A program made the position numbers and the translations under genes. Under the pieces are notes generated by a model. That model was given only the letters and a program-made list of their open reading frames with translations. It had not been told where the DNA came from and did no database searches. From Bacillus inaquosorum KCTC 13429 (GTDB taxonomy: Bacteria; Bacillota; Bacilli; Bacillales; Bacillaceae), in NCBI RefSeq assembly GCF_000332645.1, contig NZ_AMXN01000003.1, forward strand, positions 372,001 to 436,000: a DNA stretch of 64,000 nt, read 5' to 3'. Below, one piece after another: positions 45,491-55,204 of this stretch. How positions within the stretch are numbered: position 1 is the stretch's first letter; every line of letters begins with the position of its first letter.

Positions 45491-48256
45491 TTATTTTTGA
45501 TAGTATTTTTCAACGATTTCTGCGTTTCGCAGTGAAAGTGTAGGGTATTTCGGATTCGCGCCTACATCTTTTGAGATCACACGGGATCTCTCACACATTT
45601 CGCCTTCCGCTTTCTCGACAGCAATTTTGCCTGTCTCGAAGCTTTGCGCATCGTTCGGCGCTTCATTTTCTTCGCTGATCGTTAGTTCAGAAACAATAAA
45701 CAGCTGAGAAAGATTTTCTTTAATGGAAGCCAAGAGCTCTTGGTTTTCTTTGTTTGGATACAATTTCAGGTTCGCTTCCAATGATTTACCGATAATTTTT
45801 TCATTCCGCGCAGTTTCTAATGCTTTTAGTACATCATCACGAATAGCCATAAAGCGGTCAAATTTATCTTCTGTCGCTTCGCTGTTTGGAACCGCAATTG
45901 TTTCCGGCATGTCTGCCAGCTGAACGCTTTGCTCTTCGACAAATGTTAAATGAGACCATAATTCGTCAGCCGTATGAGGAAGAATCGGCGCTGAAAGCTT
46001 CACTAATGCAAGAAGTGTTTCATAGAATACTGTCTGCATGCTGCGTCTATCCGGATGATCCGCATGCTCGATGTACACAATATCTTTTGCGAAATCAAGA
46101 TAGAATGAGCTCAATTCGATTGTGCAGAAATTATGGATGCTGTGATACACAACCGCAAATTCGTACTCATCATACGCTTTTTTCACTTTATCAATCAGTT
46201 TGTTCAGCTTAATCAGCATATACTGATCCACTTCGCGAAGATCTTCGACAGCCACCGCATTCGTTTTTGGATCAAAATCGAATAGGTTGCCGTGAAGGAA
46301 ACGGAACGTATTGCGGATTTTACGGTATACTTCAGCAACCTGCTTCAGAATTGCGTCAGACACACGAACGTCCGCCTGATAATCAACTGAAGACACCCAT
46401 AATCTCAAGATGTCGGCACCGAGCTGTTTCATGACTTTAGCTGGAACAACGACGTTACCGATTGATTTACTCATCTTGCGTCCTTCTCCATCCAGTGCAA
46501 ATCCATGGCTGAGCACTCCTTTATATGGCGCTTTTCCTGTTACGGCTACTGCTGTAGAAAGAGATGAGTTAAACCAGCCGCGGTATTGGTCTGATCCTTC
46601 TAGATATAAATCAGCCGGGCGAACGAGGTCTTCACGTTCTTCAAGCACCGCTTGATGGGAAGAGCCTGAATCAAACCAAACATCCATGATGTCCTGTTCT
46701 TTTGTAAATGTGCCGTTAGGGCTGCCAGGATGCGTAAAGCCTTCCGGAAGAAGATCCTTCGCTTCTTTTTCAAACCAAATGTTTGAGCCGTGCTGTCTGA
46801 ACAATTCAGAAACATGTTCAATGGTTTCATCTGTAATAACCGGTTCTCCGTTTTCGGCATAAAATACCGGAATCGGAACACCCCACGCACGCTGTCTGGA
46901 AATACACCAGTCTCCGCGGTCACGCACCATGTTGTGCAAACGCTGCTCGCCCCATTCAGGAACCCATTTGGTTTCTTTAATGGCATCCAGCAGGTCTGAT
47001 CTGAAATCTTTAATAGACGCAAACCATTGCGCTGTCGCTCTGAAAATGGTTGGTTTCTTTGTTCTCCAATCGTGCGGATAAGAGTGAGTAATGAATTCAA
47101 GCTTCACAAGCGCGCCTTTTTCATCAAGCTGCTGTGTGATCGCTTTGTTCGCATCATCATAGAACATGCCTTCAAAGCCAGGAGCTTCACTTGTCATTAC
47201 ACCTTTTTCATCAACTGGGCAAAGCACATCTAAACCGTATTTTTGGCCGATGATAAAGTCATCTTCTCCGTGTCCGGGCGCTGTATGAACACAGCCTGTT
47301 CCGGCATCAGTTGTTACGTGCTCGCCTAGCATAACGAGTGAGTCTCTGCCATAGAGCGGGTGTTCAGCGATAATGTTCTCAAGGTCTTTCCCTTTAATCG
47401 TTCTTGTCACTTCATATTGATCAAATCCGCATGCAGATGCAACATTTTCAACTAAAGCACTTGCTACGACAAAGCGGTCTTCACCAACTGCAACCACGCT
47501 GTACTCAAGATCAGGGTGCACTGAAATTCCGAGGTTCGCCGGAATTGTCCAAGGCGTTGTTGTCCAAATGATGATACGCTCGCCGTTTTCAAGAACGCCT
47601 TTTCCGTCTTTCACACCGAAAGCAACGTAAATAGATGCTGAACGTTTATCTTGATATTCGATCTCAGCTTCAGCCAAAGCAGACTCACTTGAAGGTGACC
47701 AGTTAACCGGTTTAAGGCCTTTATAAATGTAGCCTCGTTTTGCCATCTCACCAAATACGCGGATTTGTTGCGCTTCGTATTCCGGTTTTAATGTCACATA
47801 CGGGTTTTCCCAGTCACCGCGGACACCAAGGCGTTTGAACTGCTCACGCTGCCCCTCGATTTGCTTCCAGGCGTACTCTTCACACAGCTTGCGGAATTCC
47901 GCTACTGACATTTCTTTGCGGTTGACTTTTTTGTTTTTTGTAAGAGCTGTTTCAATCGGCAATCCATGTGTATCCCAGCCTGGTACATACGGCGCGTTGT
48001 AACCGCTCATTGATTTGTAACGGACAATGAAATCCTTCAAGATCTTGTTAAGCGCGTGGCCCATATGGATGTCGCCGTTTGCATACGGAGGTCCGTCATG
48101 TAAAACAAATTTCGGGCGGTCTTTCGTCCGTTCCTGCACAAGACGGTAGATATCCTGTTCCTCCCATTTCTTTTGAATGTCAGGCTCACGGTTTGGCAAA
48201 TTTCCTCGCATCGGGAAATCTGTTTTCGGCATTAAGAGCGTGTCTTTAAAATCCAT
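45491..48256 (-). CDS. ileS: Isoleucyl-tRNA synthetase
   Basis: A 921-residue class I synthetase. The HIGH box is [14 protein letters not shown] near residue 60, and KMSKS is in [10 protein letters not shown] near 595; the CP1 editing domain lies between ([11 protein letters not shown], and [15 protein letters not shown]). The last 35 residues correspond to the zinc ribbon of many IleS proteins but hold only one cysteine (CERSRV), so the zinc site seems lost. Start ATG 48254-48256 was chosen over one two codons upstream because of GGAGG spacing. Regulated by the T-box leader upstream. Confidence 0.96.
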   Translation of the reverse strand: MDFKDTLLMPKTDFPMRGNLPNREPDIQKKWEEQDIYRLVQERTKDRPKFVLHDGPPYANGDIHMGHALNKILKDFIVRYKSMSGYNAPYVPGWDTHGLPIETALTKNKKVNRKEMSVAEFRKLCEEYAWKQIEGQREQFKRLGVRGDWENPYVTLKPEYEAQQIRVFGEMAKRGYIYKGLKPVNWSPSSESALAEAEIEYQDKRSASIYVAFGVKDGKGVLENGERIIIWTTTPWTIPANLGISVHPDLEYSVVAVGEDRFVVASALVENVASACGFDQYEVTRTIKGKDLENIIAEHPLYGRDSLVMLGEHVTTDAGTGCVHTAPGHGEDDFIIGQKYGLDVLCPVDEKGVMTSEAPGFEGMFYDDANKAITQQLDEKGALVKLEFITHSYPHDWRTKKPTIFRATAQWFASIKDFRSDLLDAIKETKWVPEWGEQRLHNMVRDRGDWCISRQRAWGVPIPVFYAENGEPVITDETIEHVSELFRQHGSNIWFEKEAKDLLPEGFTHPGSPNGTFTKEQDIMDVWFDSGSSHQAVLEEREDLVRPADLYLEGSDQYRGWFNSSLSTAVAVTGKAPYKGVLSHGFALDGEGRKMSKSIGNVVVPAKVMKQLGADILRLWVSSVDYQADVRVSDAILKQVAEVYRKIRNTFRFLHGNLFDFDPKTNAVAVEDLREVDQYMLIKLNKLIDKVKKAYDEYEFAVVYHSIHNFCTIELSSFYLDFAKDIVYIEHADHPDRRSMQTVFYETLLALVKLSAPILPHTADELWSHLTFVEEQSVQLADMPETIAVPNSEATEDKFDRFMAIRDDVLKALETARNEKIIGKSLEANLKLYPNKENQELLASIKENLSQLFIVSELTISEENEAPNDAQSFETGKIAVEKAEGEMCERSRVISKDVGANPKYPTLSLRNAEIVEKYYQK

Positions 48257-48282
48257 TTTCATTCCTCCACTGCATTTTTTCA

Positions 48283-48545
48283 GAAAATAAAAAAAGCCCT
48301 CTCATCCCATAAGGGACGAGAAAGCTTATCTCGCGGTACCACCCTTTTAGAAAAAGCCAGCATACGCTTTTTCCTCTCGAGCATCGTAACGTGATGAACG
48401 TCCTAACCTACTGTAAGTTCAGAAAGGAAACTTAAGGGCTGATCTACATGATTCCGGCCATCCCGGGCTCTCACCATCTCCGGGTCGCTATGAAGGCCTG
48501 AAGGAAACATGACTGTCCCTTTCAACCGTCTTTTCATCTGAATTT
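48283..48545 (-). ncRNA. T-box leader of ileS
   Basis: The minus strand has the T-box sequence AAAGGGTGGTACCGCG (48332-48347). After it follows the terminator, where TTTCTCGTCCC pairs with GGGATGAGAGGG and ends in TTTTTTT. A long stem I with an ATC triplet in the expected region (GGAATCATG and GTAGATCAG) lies upstream and fits an isoleucine specifier, though I cannot choose between the two copies. Uncharged tRNA-Ile should stabilise the antiterminator. With the promoter it fills the 341-bp gap between ileS and divIVA. Confidence 0.93.
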
Positions 48546-48553
48546 ATGAACGT

Positions 48554-48583
48554 ATTATATTCGACAAGCTAAGATAATGTCAA
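48554..48583 (-). promoter_or_regulatory. Promoter of ileS
   Basis: Consensus TTGACA (48578-48583) and TATAAT (48554-48559), spacer 18 bp, just after the divIVA stop codon. Confidence 0.85.
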
Positions 48584-48597
48584 GATAATCAGAGAAT

Positions 48598-49092
48598 TTA
48601 TTCCTTTTCCTCAAATACCGCGTCGACTTCATACTCAAGCAGATGATCCCAATCGTCATTTTTCAGAAGATCGAGCTGTGCTTCAATCAGCATTTGGAAA
48701 CGTGTTCTGAAAACTTTAGACTGTTTTTTCAGCTCTTCAATTTCCATTGCAATTTTTCTTGATTTTGATAAAGATTCGTTGATAATGCGATCAGCGTTTT
48801 TCTCCGCTTCCCGAACGATCAGCTTTGCTTCTTTTTGAGAATTGCGTTTTACGTCTTCAGCCGCTTCTTGAGCAACTAAAATCGATTTATTCAGCGTTTC
48901 TTCAATATTGGCAAAGTGTCCGATTCTTTCATCAAGTTCATTGACTTTCGCTTCAAGCTCAGTTTTCTTACGGAGAACAATTTCATAATCTTTTCTGACT
49001 TGCGCTAGGAATTCATTTACTTCATCTTCATCATATCCGCGAAAGCTTTTTGTAAACGTCTTGTTGTGAATATCATTTGGCGTTAATGGCAT
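48598..49092 (-). CDS. divIVA: Cell division and pole protein DivIVA
   Basis: The 164-residue coiled-coil protein marks negatively curved membrane at the septum and poles, controls Min positioning through MinJ, and anchors chromosomes in sporulation. The N-terminal lipid-binding region shows SFRGYDEDEVNEFL with the membrane-inserting Phe17 and Arg18. Residues about 30-60 and 80-150 are strongly helical coiled coil. GGAGGTGGC precedes the ATG. It ends the ylm gene group. Confidence 0.96.
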   Translation of the reverse strand: MPLTPNDIHNKTFTKSFRGYDEDEVNEFLAQVRKDYEIVLRKKTELEAKVNELDERIGHFANIEETLNKSILVAQEAAEDVKRNSQKEAKLIVREAEKNADRIINESLSKSRKIAMEIEELKKQSKVFRTRFQMLIEAQLDLLKNDDWDHLLEYEVDAVFEEKE

Positions 49093-49137
49093 GATGCCAC
49101 CTCCATTTTTACATTTCAGTACGGTTATCTAGTTCAC

Positions 49138-49167
49138 ATTATAAAACAAATTTCGCACAGATGGAGA
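49138..49167 (-). promoter_or_regulatory. Candidate promoter of divIVA
   Basis: TATAAT at 49138-49143 on the minus strand, 45 bases before the divIVA start. No good -35 is found 17 bp upstream (CTCCAT), so only the -10 element is convincing. Confidence 0.5.
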
Positions 49168-49185
49168 AAAAAACTGAAAAACCGA

Positions 49186-49959
49186 CTATTTTTGTCGTTC
49201 AAACGTAACTCTCCATTTGTCTTTTTTGGTTTTTCCTTCGATTTTTGTTAAGCTGCATCGTCCAAAACCTCTGATAGAGAGCATGTCCCCTTCTGCTACC
49301 ATATATGAAGGATCTTCAACTACCTTCCAGTTCACTTTCACGAGTCCGTTTTTCACGAGCGTCTGTGATTTCTGGCGGGATTGCCTGCTCATAGAGGCGC
49401 AGACGGCGTCAAGCCTTAAAGAAGAAACCGTGTCATCTCTTATTTCGACATCTATTGCCGGAATGTTAAGGTCTGACAAGTCAATTTTCTCTAGGCTGAC
49501 CGCAGCTTTGCCTGCTTGGGTCAGCTGTGCAGCCACAAAATCAGCGGTATCGGCTGAGACAATCAATTGCACTGATGTCTCAGAAAACACGATGTCACCA
49601 AACTTTTGCCGCCTTAAGCCTATACCCATTAATGCACCTAGGAGAGAACGGTGGTCTACTGTGACAAACTTTTCAGCATAACGGACGTTAAACGCCTGCA
49701 GTTCAAAATCCGATTCTTCCGGAATGATGTACTCTGGATAGAGGATCGCCCGTTTTCGCTCCGCTCTGCCATAGCCGCCGGAAAAAGCAAGCCCAACATC
49801 TGCCTGTCCGGTAACAGCAGAGAGGATGACCTGCTCTCGGGGGTCTAAAAAGTCAGTCAGCTTCATCCGGTACTGCTCCTGGACAATACTTTTCCATTCA
49901 AGCGCCTGATCAATAAAGGCCCGCTCGTCTTTTCTGAAGTGCTGATAGATATCGCTCAT
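49186..49959 (-). CDS. ylmH: S4-domain RNA-binding protein YlmH
   Basis: The 257-residue protein has a C-terminal S4 domain (about 180-245: LRLDAVCASMSRQSRQKSQTLVKNGLVKVNWK) after a YlmH-specific N-terminal region. It has been reported to bind stalled 50S subunits and to substitute partly for the RqcP factor in alanine tailing with RqcH, which is encoded about 24 kb away in this window. It lies in the dcw-linked ylm group next to divIVA. The start at 49959 has AGGGAAAGACG in front. Confidence 0.92.
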   Translation of the reverse strand: MSDIYQHFRKDERAFIDQALEWKSIVQEQYRMKLTDFLDPREQVILSAVTGQADVGLAFSGGYGRAERKRAILYPEYIIPEESDFELQAFNVRYAEKFVTVDHRSLLGALMGIGLRRQKFGDIVFSETSVQLIVSADTADFVAAQLTQAGKAAVSLEKIDLSDLNIPAIDVEIRDDTVSSLRLDAVCASMSRQSRQKSQTLVKNGLVKVNWKVVEDPSYMVAEGDMLSIRGFGRCSLTKIEGKTKKDKWRVTFERQK

Positions 49960-49973
49960 CGTCTTTCCCTTCT

Positions 49974-50002
49974 ATGTAAAGAGGCTTGGCTGCTGCCAAG
50001 CC
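49974..50002 (-). terminator. Hairpin between ylmG and ylmH
   Basis: GGCTTGGC (49983-49990) and GCCAAGCC (49995-50002) form a perfect eight-base stem with a four-base loop, followed on the minus strand by TCTTTAC. The weak T-tract suggests partial termination or mRNA protection. Confidence 0.5.
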
Positions 50003-50019
50003 CCTATCAAACTGTCACT

Positions 50020-50292
50020 TTAAAACGCAATCATGCGATAAAGCCCCCACAAGCCGGTTGTCGCAAACCGAAGCACAAGTATAGCTACGATCGGTGAAAT
50101 ATCCAGCATTGCGATCGGAGGGATGATTTTTCTGAATGGTTCGAGATATGGTTCACAAATCGAAGCTAAAAAACGCCCGACTGCCGTTTCCCTCGTACTC
50201 GGCACCCATGACATAAAAATATATATGATCAGGGCAAATGAGTATATTGTAATTAATAAGCTTAAAACCGAAAAAACTTGATAAAGGATCAT
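50020..50292 (-). CDS. ylmG: YggT-family membrane protein YlmG
   Basis: A 90-residue protein with two hydrophobic helices (about 8-30 and 65-85) and the central motif [16 protein letters not shown] typical of YggT. Its precise role is unknown; homologues cluster with division genes, and in plastids they affect nucleoid and thylakoid organisation. It follows sepF by six bases. Confidence 0.9.
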
Positions 50293-50298
50293 CTCGCT

Positions 50299-50754
50299 TT
50301 ACCACCTCTGATGTTCGTCTTCAGATATGAGCTCAGAAATTGTGCCTGATACATCTACGTTGTCAGGCGTGCAGAGGAAAATATCCGAGCCGATTCTTTG
50401 AATATCGCCGCCGATGGCATAAACGGTTCCGCTTAAAAAGTCAACAATCCGCTTAGCCTGGTCATGCTGTATCCGCTGAAGATTGACGACGACTGCCCGC
50501 CGGTTTTTCAAATGGTCGGCTATTTCCTGGGCCTCCGCATAAACGCGCGGCTCACTCAACACCACTTTAGAGGATTTCTGAACACTTTGCAAGCTTACTA
50601 CATTCTGTTTGCCCGCAGGTTTGTTTGCGGCATAAGCCGGCTTTTCTTTTTGCTCATCCTCTTCTTGAGACTCCCGCTCTGTCTCAATATATTCATATTC
50701 GTATTCTTCCTCATCCATCGAGAAAAAGTTTTTCAGTTTATTTTTCATACTCAT
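50299..50754 (-). CDS. sepF: Cell division protein SepF
   Basis: The 151-residue protein binds FtsZ and anchors it to the membrane, overlapping FtsA in function. The first 12-14 residues ([13 protein letters not shown]) form the amphipathic membrane helix, then comes an acidic linker with repeated EYEYE, and the globular domain begins near [13 protein letters not shown]. Its start overlaps the ylmE stop codon by four bases. Confidence 0.96.
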   Translation of the reverse strand: MSMKNKLKNFFSMDEEEYEYEYIETERESQEEDEQKEKPAYAANKPAGKQNVVSLQSVQKSSKVVLSEPRVYAEAQEIADHLKNRRAVVVNLQRIQHDQAKRIVDFLSGTVYAIGGDIQRIGSDIFLCTPDNVDVSGTISELISEDEHQRW

Positions 50755-51443
50755 TGCTGTACACCCCCTGTTTCATTTCCGACTAACGATGAGCCGATTC
50801 TAATATAAGTAGCCCCTTCTTCAATTGCAATTTCAAAATCATTTGACATGCCCATCGACAGTTCAGTACACGGAGCGTTTGGCTGTTTCAGCTCCTGAAC
50901 CTGGTCACGGAGTTCTCTTAGCGCCCGGAAACAGCTTCTGATCTGATCTTGATCATCAGTCAGCGGAGCCATTGTCATCAGTCCGGCCACAACGATGTGT
51001 TCGAAACCGGAAAGCTCCTGTATGAAGGGAATGACTTCTTCTTTTTTCATGCCGTGTTTAGAAGGCTCAAGAGAGGTATTGACCTGCACAAAGCATTGGA
51101 CAGTACCTTCAGCCCGTTTTTCAATTTCTTTCGCTAATGAGAGCCGGTCTAAGGAATGGATATAGGAAACCGCATTGACGACAGCTTTTGCTTTTCTTGA
51201 TTGAAGACTGCCGATAAAATGCCATTCAGGATTCCCTTTCATCATTTCCTGTTTGCGGAGCAGTTCCGCGTCCCGATTCTCTCCGAGGCAGGTGATGCCC
51301 GCATCCACTGCCTCCTGTGCTCTTTCAGGCGATACATATTTTGTGACAGCAATAACCGTAACTTCATCGGAGCTGCGGCCCGATCTGTTACATGCTTCGT
51401 TTATTCGTTCGTTTATATGTCGTAAATTATCAACAACACGCAA
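50751..51443 (-). CDS. ylmE: PLP homeostasis protein YlmE (YggS/PROSC family)
   Basis: A 230-residue single-domain TIM-barrel PLP-binding protein. Lys35 in AVTKYVSPE is the expected PLP-Schiff base residue; [36 protein letters not shown] complete the site. Homologues regulate vitamin B6 and amino acid levels. Starts at TTG 51441-51443, with GGAGG eleven bases before it. Confidence 0.92.
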   Translation of the reverse strand: MRVVDNLRHINERINEACNRSGRSSDEVTVIAVTKYVSPERAQEAVDAGITCLGENRDAELLRKQEMMKGNPEWHFIGSLQSRKAKAVVNAVSYIHSLDRLSLAKEIEKRAEGTVQCFVQVNTSLEPSKHGMKKEEVIPFIQELSGFEHIVVAGLMTMAPLTDDQDQIRSCFRALRELRDQVQELKQPNAPCTELSMGMSNDFEIAIEEGATYIRIGSSLVGNETGGVQQ

Positions 51444-51449
51444 GATCTT

Positions 51450-52286
51450 TTATGCCTCCTTCATTCCGATAAAGGACATCATCCGTCCAGTTTTCCCCTG
51501 ATCGCGGCGGTGAGAATAGAAAAGCGACTGCTCACTTTCCGTGCATAAACCGCTGACAGAAATCTGTTCATTTGCCAAACCGCTGTCGATCAGTATGAGG
51601 CGGTTCAGCTCTTTCAGATCAAGCTGATATTGTCCCTTTCCCGTCTGATTTACGGCACGTTCTGCTGAAACCGGCAATGCGCGGACAGCATCCATGACAC
51701 GATCGTCTACCGTATAGCATGCTCCGCTGATAGACGGTCCGATAACAGCATAAATATCTGAGAGCTTTGAACCTTCCTGCTCGGTCCATTGCTTCACCAT
51801 TTCTCTGCCAATCTGTTTGACAGTGCCTTTCCACCCGGCATGGGCGACCCCGACAAGCGATTTAACCGGATCATAAAAGAAAAGAGGCACACAATCAGCA
51901 AAGCATAATGCCAAAACCACATTCTTTTCATTTGTGTAGAGCCCGTCCGTTGCTTTTAAAGCCGTGTGATACTCACGGGCGCCTTTTCCCCTATCCCTCT
52001 GCGTCACTTTCTGAACGCGATTATCATGTGTCTGATCAGCAAATACCCAAGACTGCAAATCAATATTAAACATATCGGCAATATATTCACGATTTTTAAC
52101 TACATCTGCATCTTTGTCATGAACGTGCAATCCTGTATTTAACGATTCAAAAGGCTTTTGGCTGACACCGCCGTTTTTCGTAGTAAATCCGGCAATGACT
52201 TCTCTGTTGTTTTGATTCGTTTGTGCCCAGTCTTGTATCATGAGTGTCGAGGGTGTGGTAAGACTGAATGGGTGATATGTATTCAT
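51450..52286 (-). CDS. ylmD: Laccase-domain (YfiH/RlpA-like) protein YlmD
   Basis: The 278-residue protein belongs to the multicopper polyphenol oxidase/YfiH family. It has the metal ligands in FADQTHDNRV, LALCFADCVPLFFYD and GVAHAGWKGTV. Family members have been reported as purine nucleoside phosphorylases and adenosine deaminases, or as acting on cell-wall products; I do not pick one. The open frame extends seven codons upstream, but ATG 52284-52286 gives the usual MNTYHPF. A hairpin separates it from ylmC. Confidence 0.88.
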   Translation of the reverse strand: MNTYHPFSLTTPSTLMIQDWAQTNQNNREVIAGFTTKNGGVSQKPFESLNTGLHVHDKDADVVKNREYIADMFNIDLQSWVFADQTHDNRVQKVTQRDRGKGAREYHTALKATDGLYTNEKNVVLALCFADCVPLFFYDPVKSLVGVAHAGWKGTVKQIGREMVKQWTEQEGSKLSDIYAVIGPSISGACYTVDDRVMDAVRALPVSAERAVNQTGKGQYQLDLKELNRLILIDSGLANEQISVSGLCTESEQSLFYSHRRDQGKTGRMMSFIGMKEA

Positions 52287-52386
52287 GATGATCCAACCTT
52301 TCGACAAACATTTAAAAAAGCGGAATTTCCCACTTATTTTACCACATCTTTCTGCATTCGTTGAGCGCCGATTTGCATATTTCTAA

Positions 52387-52424
52387 ATGAAATGTGCCGG
52401 AAGAATCGAGACTTCCGGCATTTT
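52387..52424 (-). terminator. Terminator of ylmC
   Basis: TGCCGGAAG (52395-52403) and CTTCCGGCA (52412-52420) form a perfect nine-base stem with an eight-base loop. The minus-strand tail is CATTTCATTT, and the plus-strand side has TTTT. It separates the ylmB-ylmC transcript from ylmD. A possible -10 TAAAAT for ylmD lies downstream at 52336-52341. Confidence 0.7.
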
Positions 52425-52448
52425 CCAATCCGCGGCAGACAAAGCAGG

Positions 52449-52694
52449 TTATGCATGCGGTTCACTTAATCGGACCAAGATCACGTCTTCCCCGATTTTT
52501 ACTATATTTCGCCATGGAATGACCAATTCCTCTTCTTTTCCAAAAAAACCGAGAACCTTCCCATTTCCTCCCAGTATGATCGCTTGAATTTTTCCAGTGG
52601 TCACATTGATATCTATATCACCAATGCTCCCCAGCTTTTTTCCGTTTGAGACATTGACGACATCCTTCACCTGAAATTCAGAAATGCTGATCAT
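52449..52694 (-). CDS. ylmC: PRC-barrel sporulation protein YlmC/YmxH family
   Basis: The 81-residue protein is a PRC-barrel domain (ISISEFQVKDVVNVSNGKKL, and IPWRNIVKIGEDVILV) of the YlmC/YmxH family, often seen in spore formers. Function is not established. The open frame upstream to 52760 is not supported; ATG 52692-52694 has AAGGACGTGATGGG before it. Confidence 0.88.
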   Translation of the reverse strand: MISISEFQVKDVVNVSNGKKLGSIGDIDINVTTGKIQAIILGGNGKVLGFFGKEEELVIPWRNIVKIGEDVILVRLSEPHA

Positions 52695-52776
52695 CCCATC
52701 ACGTCCTTTTCCCGTCCTTTTTTCCAGTATATGAACGGGCGGGCTGAACCTTGTCAGCAAGAAGAAATTTTCATGA

Positions 52777-54057
52777 TCACTGTTCTTTTTTACGGCTGCA
52801 CCAGCTGATGATAAAATCGAGCATGATTTTTGTATAATCTACCAGCTGCTCAATCGATACCTCCTCGTTTACGGAGTGTGCATTATGCAGATCGCCAGGA
52901 CCGTATATCACGCATGGAATGCCGGCATTATACAGCCATCCCCCGTCTGTAACGGATTGAGAAACGTCCATAACAGGGCGCTCCCGTTTCACTTTCTCAT
53001 GAGACACAGTAAGCGCTGAGACGCCTGGGTGGCCAGGATCAACTTCCAGTGCCGGAAAAATTTCTCCTCTGTCTTCAATCATAGATGAGCCTCCCCACTT
53101 AAAAACAGGGCGGTTTTCCCTAAGCCAAACATCACTGTCACTCAGCCGATTGATGTAATCTTCTATTTCCGCTGCCACTTGGTCATGGGTTTCATTCGGG
53201 TAAAAATGGACTGTGATCCACAGCCGGCACTCGTCCGCTATAAAAGCCGCATGTCTGCCGCCTTCAATGACAGCCGGGTTAATCGTATTTGTGCCTGGTT
53301 TAAAGCCGGGATAACTTTTCATAATGGACCAGTGGCGCTCAAGTTCACCGAGCCCCGCAATGATTTTTGCCATTTTTTCAATTGCGCTTGCCCCGAATGT
53401 TCCTCCGCCTGCATGAATCATATTCCGCCTCGTCCCATCATGAAACGTTTGACTGCTTTTGATTTCGATCCAGCCTGTAATGACACCGCCTTGGCCTTGA
53501 ATATGCATATCGCTCGTATCTGCGACAACTGCAAAATCAGCGCGATAGCCCCTCTTACAGCACTCAAGCGTACCGGCTTCTCCAACTTCCTCCCCGATAA
53601 CCGATTGCAGAATCAAATCACCGGGAAGTTCAATGCCGGCTTCACGAATCAATTTGACCGCAAACAGCATACACGCCATTCCGCCTTTCATATCAGAAGC
53701 ACCCCGTCCGATTAAGAAACCGTTTTTTGCAATTGGATGAAACGGAGCATGCTCCCAATCCTCATCCTCTTTTACCTCTGCCACATCTACATGACCATTG
53801 ATGATCAAGCTATGATAGTCTGCTGCATCTGTTCCCTTTAGCAGGCCTACAACATTGGGATCTCCCGGGTACACGTCCCATTTGTCGATCGAGAATCCCA
53901 TTTCATTTAAAAACCGAGCAATCCATGACTGAATGCCGTCTGTATTTCTTGCAGGCGGAGCAGGTGTTTGATAAGAAATCAGCGTTTTTGCCAGCTGAAT
54001 AAGCTCCTCCTTTTGATCCTCCACCTTTTTTAACAGTGAGTCTATTTGTTGATTCAA
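52777..54057 (-). CDS. ylmB: N-formyl-4-amino-5-aminomethyl-2-methylpyrimidine deformylase YlmB
   Basis: A 426-residue M20-family hydrolase. The di-metal ligands are in IINGHVDVAEV (His), GRGASDMKGGMAC (Asp), GEEVGEAG (Glu pair), VADTSD (Asp) and GDLHNAHSVNE (His). B. subtilis YlmB deformylates a thiamine breakdown pyrimidine in a salvage route feeding ThiD. The TPP riboswitch directly upstream supports this. Starts with TTG 54055-54057 behind AGGAGCGG. Confidence 0.93.
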   Translation of the reverse strand: MNQQIDSLLKKVEDQKEELIQLAKTLISYQTPAPPARNTDGIQSWIARFLNEMGFSIDKWDVYPGDPNVVGLLKGTDAADYHSLIINGHVDVAEVKEDEDWEHAPFHPIAKNGFLIGRGASDMKGGMACMLFAVKLIREAGIELPGDLILQSVIGEEVGEAGTLECCKRGYRADFAVVADTSDMHIQGQGGVITGWIEIKSSQTFHDGTRRNMIHAGGGTFGASAIEKMAKIIAGLGELERHWSIMKSYPGFKPGTNTINPAVIEGGRHAAFIADECRLWITVHFYPNETHDQVAAEIEDYINRLSDSDVWLRENRPVFKWGGSSMIEDRGEIFPALEVDPGHPGVSALTVSHEKVKRERPVMDVSQSVTDGGWLYNAGIPCVIYGPGDLHNAHSVNEEVSIEQLVDYTKIMLDFIISWCSRKKEQ

Positions 54058-54081
54058 TGTGATCCGCTCCTATTCTTAAAA

Positions 54082-54117
54082 ATCAAAAAGCCGTTTCAAA
54101 TGTTATGAAACGGCTTA
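54082..54117 (-). terminator. Terminator arm of the ylmB TPP leader
   Basis: On the minus strand AAGCCGTTTCAT and ATTTGAAACGGCTT pair and are followed by TTTTGATTTTT. It is the expression platform of the riboswitch; it ends 25 bases before ylmB. Confidence 0.88.
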
Positions 54118-54131
54118 GTAAAAACAAACAG

Positions 54132-54240
54132 AGTCCTATGTACTCCGCTATTTCACCGCTTCCCTCCGCTGGCATGATCCAGATCAGGTCAAAAGGGTTG
54201 AGACAATGTCTCTCTCAGCTTCGCAAAGCACCCCTAGGAT
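54132..54240 (-). ncRNA. TPP (THI-box) riboswitch upstream of ylmB
   Basis: The minus strand carries the THI-box core in order: CTAGGGGTGC, GCTGAGAGAG, CCCTTTTGACCTGATCTGG, ATCATGCCAGCGGAGGGAAG and the closing segment to CGGAGTAC. It accounts for the gap between ylmA and ylmB together with the terminator above. TPP binding is expected to stop transcription of ylmB. Confidence 0.95.
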
Positions 54241-54257
54241 GAATCTATATGTGTTTG

Positions 54258-55052
54258 TCAGGCATTCGTTATCGGCTCGGCTCTTGTTAAAAACGGCCGA
54301 TCCTGATTCCATAATACATGGATTGGCGTATCAAAAAAAGCGGAAAGTATGTGATCAGTGAGCATTTCCTTTATTTCTCCTGATCTAAAGACCTCTCCCT
54401 GTTTTAACAAAAGGGCTTTGTCAAAGACCGGTAAAATTTCTTCCGCATGATGTGTCACATAAAGGATCGATGGCGCTTTTTCTTTGTTTGCAATATATGT
54501 AATCGTGTCTAACAGCTTTTCCCGGGCAATAAAATCCAGCCCTGTGACCGGTTCGTCCAATATCAGCAGCTCCGGATCGGCCATTAGCGCTCTTGCAATC
54601 AAGGCTCTTTGTTTTTCTCCTTGAGAAAGGGTTTCATAGCGTCGGTCGGCATATTCTATTGCACCCAAATCCTCTAACAAACCAATCGCTTTTTCCCTGA
54701 TTTCCGCACTTGGCGTTTCATATAATCCTATCGAAGCGTAAGCTCCGCTCAACGCAATCTCAAAGGCTGAATCTGCCGGATACAATTTTTGCTGAAGACC
54801 CGCTGAGACGAGGCCAATTTTCCGTCTGAGCTTCTCCCCAAGCTCGTTTTTACCAAATTCATGGCCAAGCACCTGCATCTCGCCTGATGTTGGAAAGTAA
54901 TATGAGCAAAGCATATTTAACAGCGCTGTCTTTCCGGCACCATTTAATCCGTAAAGGACCCAATTTTCCTTTTCCTCCACCTTCCAATGGATATCCCTCA
55001 GTATCCATTTTCCATTTCGTTTTAGTGAGACATTGTCAAGCTGCAAAATCAT
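54258..55052 (-). CDS. ylmA: ABC transporter ATP-binding protein YlmA
   Basis: A 264-residue ABC ATPase. Walker A GLNGAGKT near residue 35, signature LSQGEKQR near 139, and Walker B LLILDEPVTGLD near 160 are all intact. No membrane partner is encoded next to it, and the substrate is unknown. It precedes the TPP riboswitch, but position alone does not make it part of thiamine metabolism. GGAGGACCACG precedes ATG 55052. Confidence 0.88.
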   Translation of the reverse strand: MILQLDNVSLKRNGKWILRDIHWKVEEKENWVLYGLNGAGKTALLNMLCSYYFPTSGEMQVLGHEFGKNELGEKLRRKIGLVSAGLQQKLYPADSAFEIALSGAYASIGLYETPSAEIREKAIGLLEDLGAIEYADRRYETLSQGEKQRALIARALMADPELLILDEPVTGLDFIAREKLLDTITYIANKEKAPSILYVTHHAEEILPVFDKALLLKQGEVFRSGEIKEMLTDHILSAFFDTPIHVLWNQDRPFLTRAEPITNA

Positions 55053-55154
55053 CGTGGTCCTCCTCTAAACTTCCGTTATAATTGTTTTAATTTTCATAAA
55101 ACTTTGCACGGACTAGGATACCTTATTTTTTCCAAAACGTAAACAACCCGCAAT

Positions 55155-55197
55155 TAATAGAAAAGCCTTTAAAACAAAAATTGTTTTAAAGGCTTTT
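55155..55197 (-). terminator. Terminator of sigG
   Basis: AAAAGCCTTTAAAACA (55161-55176) and TGTTTTAAAGGCTTTT (55182-55197) form a perfect 16-base stem with a five-base loop; the minus-strand tail is CTATTAATTG. It closes spoIIG/sigG transcription before ylmA. Confidence 0.82.
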
Positions 55198-55204
55198 CAT
55201 GTCA

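Noticed and set aside
46600..47100. A 166-codon minus-strand open frame within ileS
   Set aside because: It is on the same strand but in a different frame of a well-conserved synthetase domain, so it is a chance frame.
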